Both the position numbers and the translations under genes were made by a program. Below, piece by piece: positions 62,154 to 64,000 of a stretch of 64,000 nt of DNA (positions are counted from its first letter, which is position 1; each line of letters begins with the position of its first letter). The stretch lies in contig NW_027506876.1 of NCBI RefSeq assembly GCF_052324685.1, positions 1,576,501-1,640,500 of the forward strand. Reading direction: 5' to 3'. Below the pieces are notes generated by a model. It searched no databases. It saw only the letters and a program-made list of their open reading frames with translations, and was not told the origin of the DNA. Origin of the DNA: Brachyhypopomus gauderio. Lineage: Eukaryota > Chordata > Actinopteri > Gymnotiformes > Hypopomidae.

Positions 62154-64000
62154 ATATAGCCGCAAGCGGCAATGAGCGGGCTCCTCGCAAGTGGCATAGG
62201 TACCGACTTGCATGCCTGCGGCGAAGGCATAGTAGATATGGCTAGGCCAGTGTGTATGTGAAACCTATTGGTAGGCCAGTGCATGTGTGTGCATGTGTAA
62301 TAGAGAGAGAGAGGGGTTTGGTGTGATAATGTTTGTTTTCATCAGTTAGAGCTGTGTATGTGTGTGAGTGATTGGATATAATGGGCAGTCTTAGTTGTCA
62401 CAGTGAACTCACATGTCTGACATGACAGTGTATGTGCTCAATTTGTGATGCATACACATAAGTAGGTGTATGTGTGTGTGTGTGTGTGTGTGAATTAGGT
62501 GTTTATATGTGTTACTCTAATGTATGAGTAGGCATGGCTAAGGCAGTGTGTATGTGAAGCTTATAGGGAGGCCTGTTTTTTCTGTGAGTGCATGTGAAAT
62601 AGAGAGAGGGAGGGGGAGACAGAGACCATGGGTTGTTAAGTGTTAGAAGGTTGGGGGAGTGTGGGGGGGAGTGGATGAGAGGGGCACTCTGCGTGTGTGA
62701 GAAGTGAGTGCATGTGAAATAGAGAGAGGGAGGGGGAGACAGAGACATGGGTTGTTAAGTGTTAGAAGGTTGGGGGAGTGTGGGGGGAGTGGATGAGAGG
62801 GGCACTCTGCGTCTGCGAGAATGAGAGCGTGCGTGCCTGCAAAAGGCTCTCTACCGCTCCTTGCACTGCTGAGTATGGAAATTGAAAATATTCACTGTAG
62901 AGTCATTTGTGGACGGATTTAGCTCAAACTTGGCAAATATCACCTCAATGGTCATGTGAATGTGCATGTCAATTTTCATAAACATAGGACATACTATAGC
63001 GGAATTATAAAAATATGAATTTGATGTGTTATGATGGTACCATTGTGATGCATATGAAAAATATAAATTTGTGGAAATCTTAGGATTTTTTGCACAACAT
63101 TTGCATTGCATAGTCTGCTAAGTATATCAAGGTGTGATTTGAGGTGATGGAGTGAAAATCCTAGGAGTAGTGTGGAAAATGGAAATTATACATATTTGAT
63201 AATATGTCAAAATCCGTACATTTTTGTAAAGCACTTGCAATTACAAAGTTGTTAAGGATTCTACGTAGAATCATATGAGTCCAAGTTTGTTGTTTTATGT
63301 CATACTATGTGGGCGTAATTCAGGAGTTTCTAGTATAGCGCCACCTAGTGGTGCAATTGCCATCATACCCCAGTATGTCTTAGAGGGTGTGCACCTGAAC
63401 ATGCCATGTGAGTTTTAGGTCAATTGACATATGTAAAGCTTGTAAAGCTTGTGAAATTGTATACTGACAGCTAATTGGTCGATGGTGGCGGCCATATTGG
63501 ACATATGATGGTGCAGATCTAGGACCTGTCTCAGAGGTGCATGTAGATGATGCATACCAAGTTTTGTGTTATTTGGCCAATCGGTGTGTGCAGGAGAGTT
63601 TTTTGGCAGTTATAGCGCCCCCTAGGTGTGAATGTGTGCCAAAATGTATGGGCAGGTGTAGACGCCCAACAGGTACATGTATATGAAATTTGGTGTGAAT
63701 ATGTAAAAGTATGCATGAGATACAGCAGAAAATGTGCATTTTAGGCTGTGAAATTTTTGCCCCTTGACTTGTGTGGCATGTGGCCACGCCCATGTGCAGA
63801 AATGTGCATTTTTTGTTAAAGATTATTAAAGTTCAGACTCTTCTGAACGTTTTGATACCACATATGTGCATGTATGTGAAAAATCCAGGGACTAGTTAGC
63901 TCTCAAAAATGTGTGCGATTTTGCATATTATGCAAATTAGCTCGAAAACGAAGTAGGCGGAGCTTATGGGTTCTTGAGGCTTTTTGGTAGGTTTGGAGAC
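62152..64000 (+). mobile_element. Array unit D2 (cut by window end)
   Basis: Nearly identical to D1 as far as the window reaches, but preceded by the B7 tail and not by a C2 AAT tract. Differences are scattered single bases (for example GCATAT to GGATAT near 62375). Confidence 0.85.

Larger units (their letters stand above)
39017..64000 (+). mobile_element. 25-kb self-nested array of one mobile repeat family
   Basis: Thirteen units each begin AAATATAGCCGCAAGCGGC (heads at 39017, 40720, 42691, 44576, 46537, 48242, 50254, 52174, 54073, 56322, 58213, 60184, 62152). A complete unit has a head with a hairpin (GCCGC AA GCGGC), a body of 1.6-2.1 kb ending CGTTTTA then GCGGAGAAAAA or GGCAGAAAAA, an (AAT)n tract, and a 45-49 bp tail with a hairpin that ends CCCTAA. 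Four subfamilies (A, B, C, D) differ in head and body. Eleven tails are visible. Several units lack a tail directly after the body; their tails appear later, stacked after those of inner units. No protein domain is recognisable. The family appears non-autonomous; its class is unresolved. Confidence 0.9.

Noticed and set aside
39017..64000. Array as a simple satellite or as a CRISPR-like array
   Set aside because: Units are 1.7-2.25 kb of several types with stacked tails, in a vertebrate genome. Neither a single-period satellite nor a CRISPR layout fits.

Overview
The window is vertebrate nuclear DNA and almost certainly from a teleost fish. It holds two intron-split conserved genes (SRA1 and PSAT1), a fish-style C2H2 zinc-finger exon, and DNA transposons and retroposons typical of fish genomes (Tc1-like, hAT, PIF/Harbinger, BEL/Pao-like gag, solo LTR). 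The species cannot be fixed from sequence alone.

Left part (1-15.7 kb). A broken BEL/Pao-like gag remnant on the minus strand (643-2150) adjoins an LTR-like block that recurs alone at 12290-12590. A 14-finger C2H2 exon lies on the minus strand (2866 to about 4145). A transposon graveyard follows (6.5-12.6 kb). The five-exon SRA1 gene (12980-15554, plus strand, 233 aa) then reads through without a frame break.

Middle (15.7-38.9 kb). A 10-kb gene-free stretch carries a hAT element with a perfect 8-bp target duplication and a minisatellite core, retroposon copies, long GT/CA tracts and two dead Tc1-like elements. PSAT1 (25898-37886, plus strand, nine exons, 374 aa) makes phosphoserine aminotransferase of serine biosynthesis. 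Its intron 1 holds a dead PIF/Harbinger element with a retroposon inside it, and its intron 6 needs a GC donor. A solo LTR with a 5-bp target duplication lies downstream.

Right part (39.0-64.0 kb) is the most unusual region. It is a 25-kb array of 13 copies of one mobile repeat in four subfamilies, here named A, B, C and D. Every copy starts with the same hairpin-bearing head. Eleven 3' tails (hairpin, then CTAA) are visible, and they do not alternate with heads: they stack like closing brackets. The layout A1(B1), B2(B3 A2(B4) C1 C2(D1)), then B5, B6, B7, D2 fits repeated insertion of copies into the (AAT)n tract just inside the tail of an earlier copy. Each subfamily's head and tail carry inverted repeats of different sequence that still pair with each other. 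All 13 copies hold a same-orientation exact match to a CTCF-type core motif. I saw no functional protein gene in the array.

SRA1 and PSAT1 are not known to share a pathway; they are simply neighbours here. All calls were made by eye from the sequence. Exon borders of SRA1 and PSAT1 are strongly supported because phases join into family-length proteins. Transposon family names rest on recognised motifs and need a library search.
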